NCBI RefSeq assembly: GCF_000971335.1
Contig: NZ_JZJL01000021.1
Span: 1-64,000 of the forward strand
Direction: 5' to 3'
Origin: Chromobacterium vaccinii
GTDB taxonomy: Bacteria > Pseudomonadota > Gammaproteobacteria > Burkholderiales > Chromobacteriaceae
Length of the DNA: 64,000 nt
Each line of letters begins with the position of its first letter. Within the stretch, counting starts at the first letter, position 1. This document shows, in pieces, positions 27,651 to 39,413 of this stretch. Below the pieces are notes generated by a model. The model searched no databases, had not been told where the DNA came from, and saw only the letters and a list, made by a program, of their open reading frames with translations. The position numbers and the translations under genes are program-made.

Positions 27651-27680
27651 AAGCCGGGCATGCGCCCGGCTTTTTTTATT
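27651..27680 (+). terminator. Intrinsic terminator after the chitinase gene
   Basis: AGCCGGGC (27652-27659) and GCCCGGCT (27664-27671) pair over ATGC, followed by TTTTTTT. Confidence 0.92.
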
Positions 27681-27689
27681 CCTCCCGAT

Positions 27690-28133
27690 CTAGCCCGGTA
27701 TCTCAGGCTCCACCAGCGCCGCCAGCTGCTTCAGCGACTGCTGCCAGCCCAGATAGCAGTTTTCCGGCGGGATCGCGTCCGGAATCCCATCCTGCACGAT
27801 GACGAGATCGGTACCGCAGGACAGCGGGGCCAGCGTGATGGTGGTGGTCATTTCGCCGGGCAGGTTGGCATCGTCGAAACGGTCGGTGTAACGGATGCGC
27901 TCGCCCGGAACCAGCTCCAGGTAACGGCCGCCGAACGCATGTTTTTGGCCGCTGGAGAACACGATGAATTCCATCTTGTAGCTGCCGCCGACGCGGACAT
28001 CGCGTTCCAGCACTCGGCAGACGAAGCCCTCGGGCGGCAGCCATTTGGCCAGGGCCAGCGGATCGATGAAGGCGCGGTAGACGCGCGCCGGCGGCGCGCT
28101 CAGCACGCGGTGCAGACGTATCGTATTGGGCAT
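27690..28133 (-). CDS. SRPBCC/AHSA1-family protein
   Basis: A 147-aa START-like (Bet v1 fold) protein of the Aha1-C/AHSA1-like family. It begins MPNTIRLHRVLSAPPARVYRAFIDPLALAKWLPPEGF and contains VGGSYKMEF, GGRYLELVPGERIRYTDRFD and the closing helix GWQQSLKQLAALVE. Such proteins bind hydrophobic ligands or act as stress- or ligand-dependent regulators; the ligand is not known. It converges on the chitinase gene and lies 55 bases downstream of a GNAT gene on the same strand, so those two may share a transcript. Confidence 0.82.
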   Translation of the reverse strand: MPNTIRLHRVLSAPPARVYRAFIDPLALAKWLPPEGFVCRVLERDVRVGGSYKMEFIVFSSGQKHAFGGRYLELVPGERIRYTDRFDDANLPGEMTTTITLAPLSCGTDLVIVQDGIPDAIPPENCYLGWQQSLKQLAALVEPEIPG

Positions 28134-28188
28134 GGCTGGCTCCTTGTCGGCGGGAAAGCTGGCTTAAGCAAGATAGCACAATGACATT

Positions 28189-28761
28189 TCACTGGCGCGC
28201 CAGATCGTACTCCATCTGCCAGTCGAATGGCTCCAGTTCGATCTGGGGGCCATGCAGCCAGCACGCCGGCGCGCAGCCGCAACGCTCATAGAACGACACC
28301 GTCTCGATGGCCGAATGCGAGGAGATGTACAGCCGGCGCGCGCCCATGGCCCTGCCGCCGGCAACGCAGGCGGCCATCAGCTCCCGCCCCAGCCCGCGGC
28401 CGCGCCAGCGGGCGTCCACCTGCAATTCCTTCAACTGCCGATATTCGCCATCCGGCCCCAGCGGCTCCGGCGAAATGGCGGCGAAACCGGCCAGGCTTTC
28501 GCCGTCCATCGCTGCCCACACCCGCCCGGCACCCGCCATCGCGGCCAGCTCGCGGCACAGCGCCCGCCGCTCGTCCGGCGACCAGTCGTCGATGAACGGT
28601 TCGGCCGCGATGCGCCTGTCGCCGGAGGCGCCGCGATACACCAGCGTCACCTCCTGCCAGCGCTGGAAATCGGCAAGCCAGCGCTCGTCGATATCGGCCG
28701 CGCTCAGGCGGCGGATGACCCAAGTGGAAGAAACGATGGTTGCGGAAGCGGACGGTTTCAT
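28189..28761 (-). CDS. GNAT-family N-acetyltransferase
   Basis: A 190-aa acetyltransferase. The acetyl-CoA site is the motif A region VDARWRGRGLGRELMAACV (R/Q-x-x-G-x-G/A as RGRGLG) around residues 110-130, followed by motif B ARRLYISSHSAIETVSFYERCGC. The N-terminal half (VIRRLSAADIDERWLADFQRW, LVYRGASGDRRIAAEPF) probably forms the acceptor site. The acceptor is unknown. It is read before the AHSA1-like gene. Confidence 0.85.
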   Translation of the reverse strand: MKPSASATIVSSTWVIRRLSAADIDERWLADFQRWQEVTLVYRGASGDRRIAAEPFIDDWSPDERRALCRELAAMAGAGRVWAAMDGESLAGFAAISPEPLGPDGEYRQLKELQVDARWRGRGLGRELMAACVAGGRAMGARRLYISSHSAIETVSFYERCGCAPACWLHGPQIELEPFDWQMEYDLARQ

Positions 28762-28803
28762 GGCGGGCAGACAGGATCAGGACATTGCCATTATGCCAGC
28801 GAA

Positions 28804-28830
28804 ACGGGCCGCCCTCGCGAGCGGCCCGTC
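28804..28830 (-). terminator. Candidate terminator downstream of mmsA
   Basis: A perfect 9-bp stem (28804-28812 with 28821-28829) over an 8-base loop lies 15 bases beyond the mmsA stop on its strand; the T-run is short (TTTC), so termination may be weak. Confidence 0.55.
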
Positions 28831-28843
28831 TGTCGCGGCTGAT

Positions 28844-30337
<1,494 letters not shown>

Positions 30338-30369
30338 TTCAGGTTCTCTGGTATCGATGGGAAATCAGT

Positions 30370-31707
<1,338 letters not shown>

Positions 31708-31757
31708 GTCGGGCACCAGTGGCGGGAATATGGACACAGCATGCCGCGGACATTGCG

Positions 31758-31802
31758 TGAGTTAAATGCTATCTTTCTTATGTTAAGATTATAAATAACT
31801 CA
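31758..31802. promoter_or_regulatory. Divergent promoter region with dyad between bauA-like and LysR genes
   Basis: TGAGTTA (31758-31764) and TAACTCA (31796-31802) are exact inverted repeats 31 bases apart with AT-rich DNA between, in the ~100-base gap of a LysR-type divergent pair. LysR regulators bind such dyads next to their own genes. Position and symmetry support this; the binding protein is inferred. Confidence 0.5.
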
Positions 31803-31806
31803 ACTT

Positions 31807-32721
31807 ATGAACCGCAAACCGGCATTGGGGCAGGTCAGCGATTTCGATATCCGGCTGCTGCGGCTGTTCCGCGCCGTGGCCGAGTGCGGCGGCTTTTCCG
31901 CCGCAGAGGGCGTGCTGGGCATCAGCCGCTCCGCCATCAGCCTGCAGATGGGCGATCTGGAAAAACGCCTCGGCATCCGGCTGTGCCAGCGCGGCCGCGC
32001 CGGCTTCGCCCTCACCGACGAGGGCCGCGAGGTGCTGCGCGCCAGCCAGATGCTGCTGGCGGCGCTGGAGGACTTCCGCAGCGAGGTGAATCTGCTGCAC
32101 CGCCAGCTACGCGGCGAATTGAACATCGGCATCATCAACAACCTGGTCACGCTGCCCAAGATGCGCATCACCCAGGCGCTGCGCGCGCTGGCCAAGCAAG
32201 GGCCGGACGTGCGCATCAATATCGGCATGATGACGCCCAACGACATTGAAACCGGGTTGATGGACGGCCAGCTGCACGCCGGCGTGGTGCCGCTGATCCA
32301 GCCCTTGTCCGGGCTGGACTACCTGCCGCTGTACGAGGAGCGCTCGCAGCTCTACTGCAGCCGCGAGCATCCGTTGTTCGTCCAGCGCGACGACGATCTG
32401 GCCGAGGCGGACCTCGCCGCCGCCGACGCCGTAGCCCCGGGCTACCGCTTGCCGCCGCAGGCCCAGGCGCTGCAACAACGGCTCAAGCCCATCGCCACCG
32501 CGTCCGACCGCGAAGGCATCGCGTTTTTGATCCTCACCGGCCGCTACATCGGCTATCTACCCGAGCACTTCGCCGCCAGCTGGGTAACGCAAGGCCTGAT
32601 GCGTCCATTGCTGCCGACCGTCTGCCACTACGACGCGCCGCTGGCGCTGGCGGTACGCAAGGGCCGGCGCGCCAACCTGATTCTGGAGCGATTTTTGCAG
32701 GAACTGGAACGCACGAGCTGA
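31807..32721 (+). CDS. LysR-family regulator of the adjacent beta-alanine genes
   Basis: A 304-aa LysR-type regulator. Residues ~12-70 are the winged helix (FDIRLLRLFRAVAECGGFSAAEGVLGISRSAISLQMGDLEKRLG), then a helical linker and two alternating Rossmann-like effector lobes (LNIGIINNLVTLPKMRITQAL...). Divergent orientation to an aminotransferase-mmsA pair matches the bauR arrangement, which suggests beta-alanine response, though effector identity cannot be read from sequence. The ATG at 31807 lies inside the dyad region, without a strong Shine-Dalgarno. Confidence 0.88.
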   Translation: MNRKPALGQVSDFDIRLLRLFRAVAECGGFSAAEGVLGISRSAISLQMGDLEKRLGIRLCQRGRAGFALTDEGREVLRASQMLLAALEDFRSEVNLLHRQLRGELNIGIINNLVTLPKMRITQALRALAKQGPDVRINIGMMTPNDIETGLMDGQLHAGVVPLIQPLSGLDYLPLYEERSQLYCSREHPLFVQRDDDLAEADLAAADAVAPGYRLPPQAQALQQRLKPIATASDREGIAFLILTGRYIGYLPEHFAASWVTQGLMRPLLPTVCHYDAPLALAVRKGRRANLILERFLQELERTS

Positions 32722-32731
32722 TCCCGCGAAA

Positions 32732-33022
32732 TCAAGGAATGTACTGGCAGATGCGCGCCACCAAGCGCTCAAGGTCGTCATTCTTGAACTCCAGGCCGGA
32801 CTGGACATGGAATGCGCCGCCGCGGGACTCCACCACCAGCCACCGTCCCAGCGGAAACAAGCCGAACAGACGCCGCCCCCGCCTCAGGCCAACGGACGCG
32901 ATATCCTCCAACGGCACCCGCCATCGCAAGGCATCGCCTCGAAGCACGGACAAGCCCTGCTCATCGAACACAATGCGCGCCGGCTTGAGCCTTCTGCCTG
33001 AAAACCGCCCCAAGATGCTCAT
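32732..33022 (-). CDS. Small PH-like domain protein, function unknown
   Basis: A 96-aa protein starting MSILGRFSGRRLKPARIVFD (an in-frame start 18 bases upstream is also possible). It has alternating beta strands and short hydrophobic segments (LSVLRGDALRWRVPLEDIASVGLRRGRRLFGLFPLGRWLVVESRGG) that recall bacterial PH-like domains found in membrane-associated regulators. It has no clear membrane helix and no recognised active site. It sits between a LysR gene (convergent) and a DUF1304 gene in the same direction. Confidence 0.5.
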   Translation of the reverse strand: MSILGRFSGRRLKPARIVFDEQGLSVLRGDALRWRVPLEDIASVGLRRGRRLFGLFPLGRWLVVESRGGAFHVQSGLEFKNDDLERLVARICQYIP

Positions 33023-33061
33023 TTCCGGAACCATCCGCATTCCCCGCGACGCGCTCGCCGC

Positions 33062-33418
33062 TCAAGCCAGCCACAGCAGCGCGATGCCCAGCGCCGCCGG
33101 CAAAGCCTGCACGAACAGAATGCGCCGGTTGACGGTGGCGGCGCCGAACACGCCTGCCGCCAGCACGCAAGCCAGGAAAAACAGCTTGATCTGGAACCCG
33201 AACGCGCCCTGCCACAGCCCCCAGGCCAGGCCGGCGGCGAGGAAGCCGTTGTACAAGCCCTGGTTGGCGGCCAGCACCTTGGTGTCCCGCGCCCTCTCCG
33301 GCGTCAGGCGGAAGGTCTTCATCCCCAGCGGCTTGTCCCACAAAAACATTTCCAGGATCAGGAAATAGACGTGCAGCAACGCCACCAGGGCGACGACGAT
33401 GTCGGCGGCCTGGCTCAT
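33062..33418 (-). CDS. DUF1304 family small membrane protein
   Basis: A 118-aa integral membrane protein with four hydrophobic helices (residues ~5-27, ~52-70, ~76-95 and ~98-117). DUF1304 features are visible: MFLWDKPLGMKTFRL, then LAANQGLYNGFLAAGL. The ATG at 33418 follows GGGGAGAC. Members have no known biochemical role. It may share a transcript with the PH-like protein gene 39 bases away. Confidence 0.85.
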   Translation of the reverse strand: MSQAADIVVALVALLHVYFLILEMFLWDKPLGMKTFRLTPERARDTKVLAANQGLYNGFLAAGLAWGLWQGAFGFQIKLFFLACVLAAGVFGAATVNRRILFVQALPAALGIALLWLA

Positions 33419-33548
33419 GGCGTCTCCCCTGCCGGGATGGGTCGAAAAAGGATATCGGACATGGTTCCCCCTTGGAAAAAGCCGGACTTCGCTAGAGTCC
33501 GGCCTTAACTGCATATTGCGCCAAAGGGAAAGCCATGCCAACCGGGCC

Positions 33549-34826
33549 TCACGCGGCGTTGGGCGGTTCTTCCGGCGGCTTGGCGTTCACCAGCCGCGGG
33601 CGGCGGTAACCATTCTTCTGCTTCAGCGTGGAGAGCAGGAACCGGGTATACGGCTGGCAGCCGATTTCATGGAATAGAAAACGAACGGTGTCCACATCCG
33701 GCGTCACCCCGCCGCCTGCCAGCAAGGAACTCGCGGCATTGGCCACCACCTTGTCCGCCTGCTGGCGGCGCGGATCGCCGTCCGGCAGCGCCAGCCTTTC
33801 ATTCAGGCCGGCGATGATGGCGACGTCGGCCAGCCCCAGCTTGGCCAACGACCCGCAGTGCGCGCTGAAATGCCGCCAGACGATGGCCTGGCTGCCCAGC
33901 CGCAGAATGAACTTGAACGCGAAGCCGGTGCGGATGGACAGCAGCACCGGATCGGTGCCTATCAGCTGCTCGATGGAGTTGACGCCCTCGGCCGACAAGC
34001 CGGCGGCGATGTCTGCGGTCACGCCCTCCAGCCTGATCAGCTTGTCGCTGTTCTGTTCCTGTTCGCTGGCGCCGAAGCTGCGCGCCGCCACCCGGCGCAA
34101 CAGGCGCAGCAGAACGTCCATGGGGAAGGCGCCGATGGCGAAGGCCGTCACGGTCTGCCACGCCGATGCCGCGCTGGCCGCATCCACCGCGCCAACCGCC
34201 GCGCCTATCGGAATGGCCAGCGTCATCCGCAGCGCGTACCAGTAGACATCCGCCACGTTCAGGCTGCGCCGCCGCACCGCCGTCACCATATCGCTGACCA
34301 CGAACAGGTATGCGCCGGCGATGGAGGCCGTGATGATCAGATTATTGACCGGCAGCGTCAGCCTGCCCATTTCCGCGAACACATACAGCGTGGCCATGAA
34401 GATAATGGCCACCTCCAGCAGCAAAAGCGGTGTGATGAACACGCCCCGTCCGTAGTGTTCCTTGTAAATCTTCTCGAACAGACAGTCCGCCGCCGCGTCC
34501 ACCTCCGGCGAGTCCGCCGGCGGCGGCCAGTCCTTCAGCAGCGGCTCCTTGTCGGTGCGCGGCTGCCAGAACTGGCGCAGATAGAAGGCCAGCGCGCCAT
34601 TGTTGAGCCGGTTGCGGAACTCCTCGTAGCGCGCGCCCCAGCCGGTGACCAGGAAGCGGATCAGCGGCGCGGCCGCCAGGCAGGTGGCCAACAGCAATAG
34701 CGTGACATAGCCGCTCAGGTAAAGCCGGGAAAACTCGCTGGCGGCCAATGGATACACGATTCCCAAGCCGGCGGCGTCCAGCGCCAGCACGCACGCCCAG
34801 ATGCCGTAGTATTTCGGGTCTTTCAT
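33549..34826 (-). CDS. Multi-pass membrane protein of unknown function
   Basis: A 425-aa protein I cannot assign. Hydrophobic segments: ~11-32, ~36-60, ~138-160, ~165-185 and ~205-228, so it is a membrane protein with a large soluble C-terminal half. The C-terminal part (VTADIAAGLSAEGVNSIEQLIGTDPVLLSIRTGF) resembles helix-hairpin-helix repeats often seen in DNA-binding or signalling proteins. The Cys and His content is low and no catalytic motif is visible. The ATG at 34826 follows AGGCGGAGGGCAAT. Its neighbours (LysR remnant and DUF1304) offer no functional clue. Confidence 0.65.
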   Translation of the reverse strand: MKDPKYYGIWACVLALDAAGLGIVYPLAASEFSRLYLSGYVTLLLLATCLAAAPLIRFLVTGWGARYEEFRNRLNNGALAFYLRQFWQPRTDKEPLLKDWPPPADSPEVDAAADCLFEKIYKEHYGRGVFITPLLLLEVAIIFMATLYVFAEMGRLTLPVNNLIITASIAGAYLFVVSDMVTAVRRRSLNVADVYWYALRMTLAIPIGAAVGAVDAASAASAWQTVTAFAIGAFPMDVLLRLLRRVAARSFGASEQEQNSDKLIRLEGVTADIAAGLSAEGVNSIEQLIGTDPVLLSIRTGFAFKFILRLGSQAIVWRHFSAHCGSLAKLGLADVAIIAGLNERLALPDGDPRRQQADKVVANAASSLLAGGGVTPDVDTVRFLFHEIGCQPYTRFLLSTLKQKNGYRRPRLVNAKPPEEPPNAA

Positions 34827-34900
34827 GGCATTGCCCTCCGCCTCTCGGGACCGGCTTTCAGGTTAGACCTTAATGAAAACGTCTCATATAGTACTAATAA

Positions 34901-35270
34901 CTAGCGCTCCACTCTGGCATGCGGCGCCAGCAACGCCTCCAGCCAGATCAGAAAAGCCTGCACCCGCCGCGACAGATGCCGCCGGCTGGGATAAACCAGA
35001 TACGCCGGCATCACCTTCACCAGCTCTCCCCTCTCCAGGTGCGCGGCCACATCGAAGCGCGGCACCTGGATCAGCCCTGGCTGCGCCATACGGAAGGCCA
35101 CCGCGACATCATCCGCCGCTTCGGCCGCTTTCCCCACTGCAACCGGATACCCGGCCGTCCCTCCACGCCGAAGGAAACCGCTTTTCTGCGCGATGGCGGC
35201 TTCGCCCTGCTGACCAGCCCGGCGCGACGCCTGAAGAAAAAGTGGATTCGCATCGCCGATTGCGCCCATA
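34901..35270 (-). pseudogene. C-terminal remnant of a LysR-family regulator
   Basis: Only the end of a LysR effector-binding domain survives. The best frame reads PRFDVAAHLERGELVKVMPA then YLVYPSRRHLSRRVQAF, typical of the family's last 60 residues, but the helix-turn-helix and most of the first lobe are missing. The segment before it is in a different frame and does not align. It is a decayed gene fragment just before the toxin island. Confidence 0.6.
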
Positions 35271-35486
35271 GTCCCGAAATCTCCACCTCATCAGCATTTC
35301 ACCGGCCATCGCGCGCCCCTCGCCTCTCTCCCCATCGCCCAGTCATACCTGTCCTTTAGTTCAGGTACGCTAATGAAGCAGAATGTTCGCCTTGTTGACG
35401 CGATGCCTCCCACATAAAATGCTGGTTCTTTTCGGTTTTCTCACTTTCAAGCCCTGCTTCAAGGGCGCTTTCGTTTTGGACAATCG

Positions 35487-38177
35487 ATGGACCTTGACAG
35501 CCTTCTTTCCTCCTTCGCCTCCGCCTTCAATCAAGACCAGCGCCTGCTCACCCTGGAGCTGGGCAGCGGATCCGTCGCCGCCGAGCAGCTGCTGCCGCAA
35601 AGCCTGGACGGCGAAGAGGGCGTGTCCAAGGCCTATCGTTATCAACTCACCTGCCTGTCCCCCAACGGCGCCATCGAACTCAAGACCCTGCTCGGCCAGC
35701 CCGCCCGCATCGGCATCGCCGACGCCCAGGGCCAGGAAACTGTCCGTTGCGGCGTGGTCAGCCAGGCCCGGCTGATGGGTTCCGACGGCGGCTTCGCCCA
35801 GTACGGCCTGACCATCGAGCCGCCGATCGCGCTGCTGCGCCACCGCCGCACCTCGCGGGTGTTCCAGGACTTGAGCGTGCCGGACATCGTCCAGCAGATC
35901 GTCCACGAGCACCAGGCGGCCAACCCGGTGTTCGCCCGCGCGCAGGCCATCGAGTTCAAGGTCGGCCCGGCGCAGCCGCGGAGCTACTGCCTGCAGTACC
36001 GCGAGGACGATTTCAGCTTCATCGTCCGCCTGCTGCATGAAGAGGGCTACGCCTGGCGCTTCGAGCATGTGGACGGCGACAGCCCGCAGGTCAAGCTGGT
36101 GGTGTTCGACGACGCCTACAGCCTGCCGCCGGCCGAGATCGAGCGCGTGCGCTTCCACCGCAGCGACGCGACGGAAGAAGAGGACGGCCTCACCGACTGG
36201 AACGCCAGCCGCCGGATCGTGCCCGGCAACGTGGCGCTGGCCACCTTCGACTACCAGCCGGTGTCCACCCAGCACACCGGCGACAGCAGCCAGATCGACC
36301 AGGGCCAGGGCGGCCAGGCGCTGCAATCCAGCCTGCAGGACTACGACCCGCAGGGCCTGTACTACGCCGGCGACGCCGACCAGCTGTCGCACTACGCCCG
36401 GCTGCGCCAGCAGGCGCATGATCTGCAGGCCAAGCAATTCGAAGGCGGCGGCTCCATCCGCGGCCTGACCGCCGGCCAGTGGTTCCGCCTGGACGACCAC
36501 CCGGCGCACGAGGCCGACAGCCACGAGCAGCGCGAATTCGTCGTCACCGGCCAAAGCTTTCAGGTGCGCAACAACCTGCCGACGGACCTGAAAGCCATCC
36601 TGCCGGCGGGCGACCAGGCCGACGCCCCGTTCACCACCCGGATCCAGGCGCAGCGCCGCGGCATCCCGCTGACCCCGGCCTACGCCGGCACCGCCTCCGC
36701 CAAACCCACCTCGCTCGGCGTGCAGACCGCCACCGTGGTCGGCCCCGCCGGCGAAGAAGTCCACACCGACGCCCAGGGCCGGATCAAGGTGCAGTTCCAC
36801 TGGCAGAGGGCCGACGAACACCCGACCATCGGCGCCGGCCTCGACGACAAATCCTCCTGCTGGCTGCGCGTCGCCATGCCCAGCGCCGGCGCTGGCTGGG
36901 GCCACCAGTTCATCCCGCGCATCGGCCAGGAAGTGCTGGTCGACTTCATCGAAGGCGACATCGACCGCCCGGTGATCACCGGCGTGCTGTACAACGGCAG
37001 CCACCCGACGCCAGACTTCAGCGGCGCCGGCAGCCTGCCGGCCAACAAGACCCTGTCCGGCATCAAGAGCAAGGAACACCAGGGCGGCAGCTACAGCGAG
37101 CTGCTGTTCGACGACACCCCCGGCGAAGTGCGCGCCAAGCTGTCCAGCGAACCGGGCAAGACCCAGCTCAACCAGGGCTACCTCGCCCATCCGCGCAGCA
37201 ACGGCAAGGCCCAGCCGCGCGGCGACGGCTTCGAACTCAGAACCGACCACCACGGCGCCATCCGCGCCGCCCACGGCCTGCTGCTGTCCACCGAGGCGCA
37301 GAACGGCGCCGGCGGCAAACAACTGGCGCGCGAGCACGCCCAGAGCCAGCTCGACGCCGCGCTGAGCCTCTCCCAGGCGCTGGCCGAGACCGCCACCGGC
37401 CAACTGGCCGACACCATGGAAACCGGGCCCGACGAAATCGGCCCGGACAACGCCAAGGCCGGCAAGAAACCGGATGGCCACCTGCAACACCACGCCGACG
37501 CGCTGAAGGCGTGGGAAGCGGGAACCAACACCGACAAGGACGGCAAAACCGCGAAAGAGCAAGCCGGACAGCAGCCGCTGCTGATCCTGTCCGCACCCGC
37601 AGGCATCGCCTCCCTGACCGAGCAAAGCCAGACCGTCTCCGCCGGCCAGAACCTGAACCTGGTCGCCCAGCGCGACGCCAACCACACGACGGGACGGCGC
37701 TGGCTGCACAACGTCGGCCAGCACATCAGCCTGTTCGTGGCGGGAGTGAAAGACAAGGTGGCGCTGAAGCTGATCGCGGCGAAGGGCAAGGTGCAGGTGC
37801 AGGCGCAAAGCGACGCGATGGAGCTGACGGCGGATAAGGACCTGACCATCACCTCGGCCAAAGGCAAGGTGCAGATCGCCGCCAGCCAGGAAGTGCTGCT
37901 CACCAGCGGCGGCGGCTACATCCGCATCGCCGGCGGCAATATCGAAATCCACTGCCCCAGCGAGGTCAGTGTCAAGGGTGCCAGCCACGAACTGTCCGGC
38001 CCAACGAGTATGAATATGCCGTTGCCAGCCATGCCGAATAAAGATGGTTCTTGGGTAAAGGTAAAATCTTTTTATGATGATGAATGGCAAACTGTTTGGC
38101 CATTGAAAAATATGCAGCTGGACGTAGCAGGACAAACTTTAAGCAAGACATTAAAGGTAGACGGAGGCAAAGAATAG
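35487..38177 (+). CDS. vgrG: Type VI secretion tip protein VgrG, with a DUF2345 region and a foreign C-terminal tail
   Basis: VgrG trimers form the spike of the T6SS and carry cargo effectors. The 896-aa protein starts MDLDSLLSSFASAFNQDQ and shows the gp27/gp5-like core (TVRCGVVSQARLMGSDGGFAQYGLTIEP, PDIVQQIVHEHQ), the OB/spike motif GPAGEEVHTDAQGRIKVQFHWQR, then WGHQFIPRIGQEVLVDFIEGDIDRP, and a DUF2345-type beta-helix (DLTITSAKGKVQIAASQEVLLTSGGG). From about residue 834 the DNA changes from GC-rich to AT-rich, and the tail (SGPTSMNMPLPAMPNKDG...) differs in style, so the cargo-binding end was probably exchanged together with the downstream effector genes. No PAAR, hcp or tss genes are in the window. 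Confidence 0.92.
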   Translation: MDLDSLLSSFASAFNQDQRLLTLELGSGSVAAEQLLPQSLDGEEGVSKAYRYQLTCLSPNGAIELKTLLGQPARIGIADAQGQETVRCGVVSQARLMGSDGGFAQYGLTIEPPIALLRHRRTSRVFQDLSVPDIVQQIVHEHQAANPVFARAQAIEFKVGPAQPRSYCLQYREDDFSFIVRLLHEEGYAWRFEHVDGDSPQVKLVVFDDAYSLPPAEIERVRFHRSDATEEEDGLTDWNASRRIVPGNVALATFDYQPVSTQHTGDSSQIDQGQGGQALQSSLQDYDPQGLYYAGDADQLSHYARLRQQAHDLQAKQFEGGGSIRGLTAGQWFRLDDHPAHEADSHEQREFVVTGQSFQVRNNLPTDLKAILPAGDQADAPFTTRIQAQRRGIPLTPAYAGTASAKPTSLGVQTATVVGPAGEEVHTDAQGRIKVQFHWQRADEHPTIGAGLDDKSSCWLRVAMPSAGAGWGHQFIPRIGQEVLVDFIEGDIDRPVITGVLYNGSHPTPDFSGAGSLPANKTLSGIKSKEHQGGSYSELLFDDTPGEVRAKLSSEPGKTQLNQGYLAHPRSNGKAQPRGDGFELRTDHHGAIRAAHGLLLSTEAQNGAGGKQLAREHAQSQLDAALSLSQALAETATGQLADTMETGPDEIGPDNAKAGKKPDGHLQHHADALKAWEAGTNTDKDGKTAKEQAGQQPLLILSAPAGIASLTEQSQTVSAGQNLNLVAQRDANHTTGRRWLHNVGQHISLFVAGVKDKVALKLIAAKGKVQVQAQSDAMELTADKDLTITSAKGKVQIAASQEVLLTSGGGYIRIAGGNIEIHCPSEVSVKGASHELSGPTSMNMPLPAMPNKDGSWVKVKSFYDDEWQTVWPLKNMQLDVAGQTLSKTLKVDGGKE

Positions 38178-38178
38178 T

Positions 38179-39405
38179 ATGTCCTCAGCAGATAAAGTGA
38201 ATAAGCCGACGCTAGCCTATACACACAAAGATGGCAATGCAGAGTTGATTTCTCGGCCACAGGTTACTGAGAAAGAAATATCTGATGATAGAGAAGTAAT
38301 TATTCAAGGTCTAGATGCTGCGTATCTAAATTTAGTAGATACCATGAAACCATTTCAGCGCGAATGGGATGCAGGTCCTTCAAGTGCTCTGGCTGATGCA
38401 GTATGGGCTGGAGCAAAAGCAGGCGTAAGCGGATGGGGTGAAGATTGCGCCGAGATATTTGAAGCAAAAACGTGGAAAGACCTAGGCTCTAAAGTTAAAG
38501 ATGGTGCTGGCGCTGCATACGACACAGCTGCCGTTTATGCCATAAGAGTCAAAAATGACATACATCAAAGAGTAAACAAAGCAGCAAAAATAATTGACAA
38601 TGCCGACGAAACTCTCTTTAACTGGGCCTGGTGGGAAGCTGAGTACAATGATGAGAAAAAAGACTTAACCAAACAAGCAGAAGCTCTAAAAGCCCAAGCA
38701 TTATCACATATAAAAACAGCTAAGGAAACTGCTGAAAAAGTTCAAAAAATTTATAACCATAAGAATGAAATTCTAGATTTACCAAATCTTATCGCTAAAG
38801 GTGATCCTAAACCGATTCAAAAATTCATAGATACCGTTTTAATGGATATTGATCCGGAATTAGCCAAATCTATCAAGCAAGATAAAAAATTTTACTTAGC
38901 AATTGAGCTAATGCAAGACCATGACAGCATATTGTCATACCTAACATATGCAACGCTATGTTTTGAAGCAATCCCCCCTAATTTTTATGCTTACTTAGCA
39001 GCAAAAGGGGCTGCTTATTTATTAGCGGAAATTATCCTGACCATCATTATGGCTCTTTTCACGATGGGCGCAGGGCTTGTTGTTCGTGTTACATCGCTAG
39101 TCGCTCGCATAGCAGCAAGTAGTGCACGCGTTGCAACTGTAATCAAGAAGATTGAGAATGCCAAAAAAGCTTTTGATGCTGTCATTCGCTTCATTGAAGA
39201 CTATTGTGACATTGCAGGTCGCCTGCATAACTTAGCGGAAAAACTTTTAGAAGCTCGACAAAGAGGCTTGCGAGTAAAAGGATCCACTAAGACTACTATC
39301 GAAGCCGAGAAAAAGTTAATAAAGCGAGATGGAAAGTGTGCATGCTGTCATAGCTCATCACATCATACTCCACGCGGTAGGCTTGGAACCATAAAATACG
39401 TCTGA
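38179..39405 (+). CDS. Putative T6SS cargo effector, N-terminal/translocation part with a zinc-like tail
   Basis: A 408-aa AT-rich gene starting 2 bases after vgrG, so it is very likely its cargo. The N-terminal half is a soluble region (LDAAYLNLVDTMKPFQREWDAGPSSALADAVWAGAKAGVSGWG) of a type seen in T6SS-associated effectors. A long amphipathic helical stretch follows, then a hydrophobic Ala/Leu-rich segment (~274-312) that could enter membranes. It ends KRDGKCACCHSSSHHTPRGRLG, a potential Cys-Cys-His-His metal site. No catalytic domain is evident in this protein; the following ORF carries an AHH nuclease. The two may be a naturally split or frameshifted effector. AT content and codon use differ sharply from vgrG. 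Confidence 0.7.
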   Translation: MSSADKVNKPTLAYTHKDGNAELISRPQVTEKEISDDREVIIQGLDAAYLNLVDTMKPFQREWDAGPSSALADAVWAGAKAGVSGWGEDCAEIFEAKTWKDLGSKVKDGAGAAYDTAAVYAIRVKNDIHQRVNKAAKIIDNADETLFNWAWWEAEYNDEKKDLTKQAEALKAQALSHIKTAKETAEKVQKIYNHKNEILDLPNLIAKGDPKPIQKFIDTVLMDIDPELAKSIKQDKKFYLAIELMQDHDSILSYLTYATLCFEAIPPNFYAYLAAKGAAYLLAEIILTIIMALFTMGAGLVVRVTSLVARIAASSARVATVIKKIENAKKAFDAVIRFIEDYCDIAGRLHNLAEKLLEARQRGLRVKGSTKTTIEAEKKLIKRDGKCACCHSSSHHTPRGRLGTIKYV

Positions 39406-39413
39406 GGTGCAAA

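Noticed and set aside
35370-38135. 921-codon open frame antisense to vgrG
   Set aside because: A shadow of vgrG; it shows Val/Gly/Ala repeats with no signal, and loses its character where the DNA turns AT-rich.
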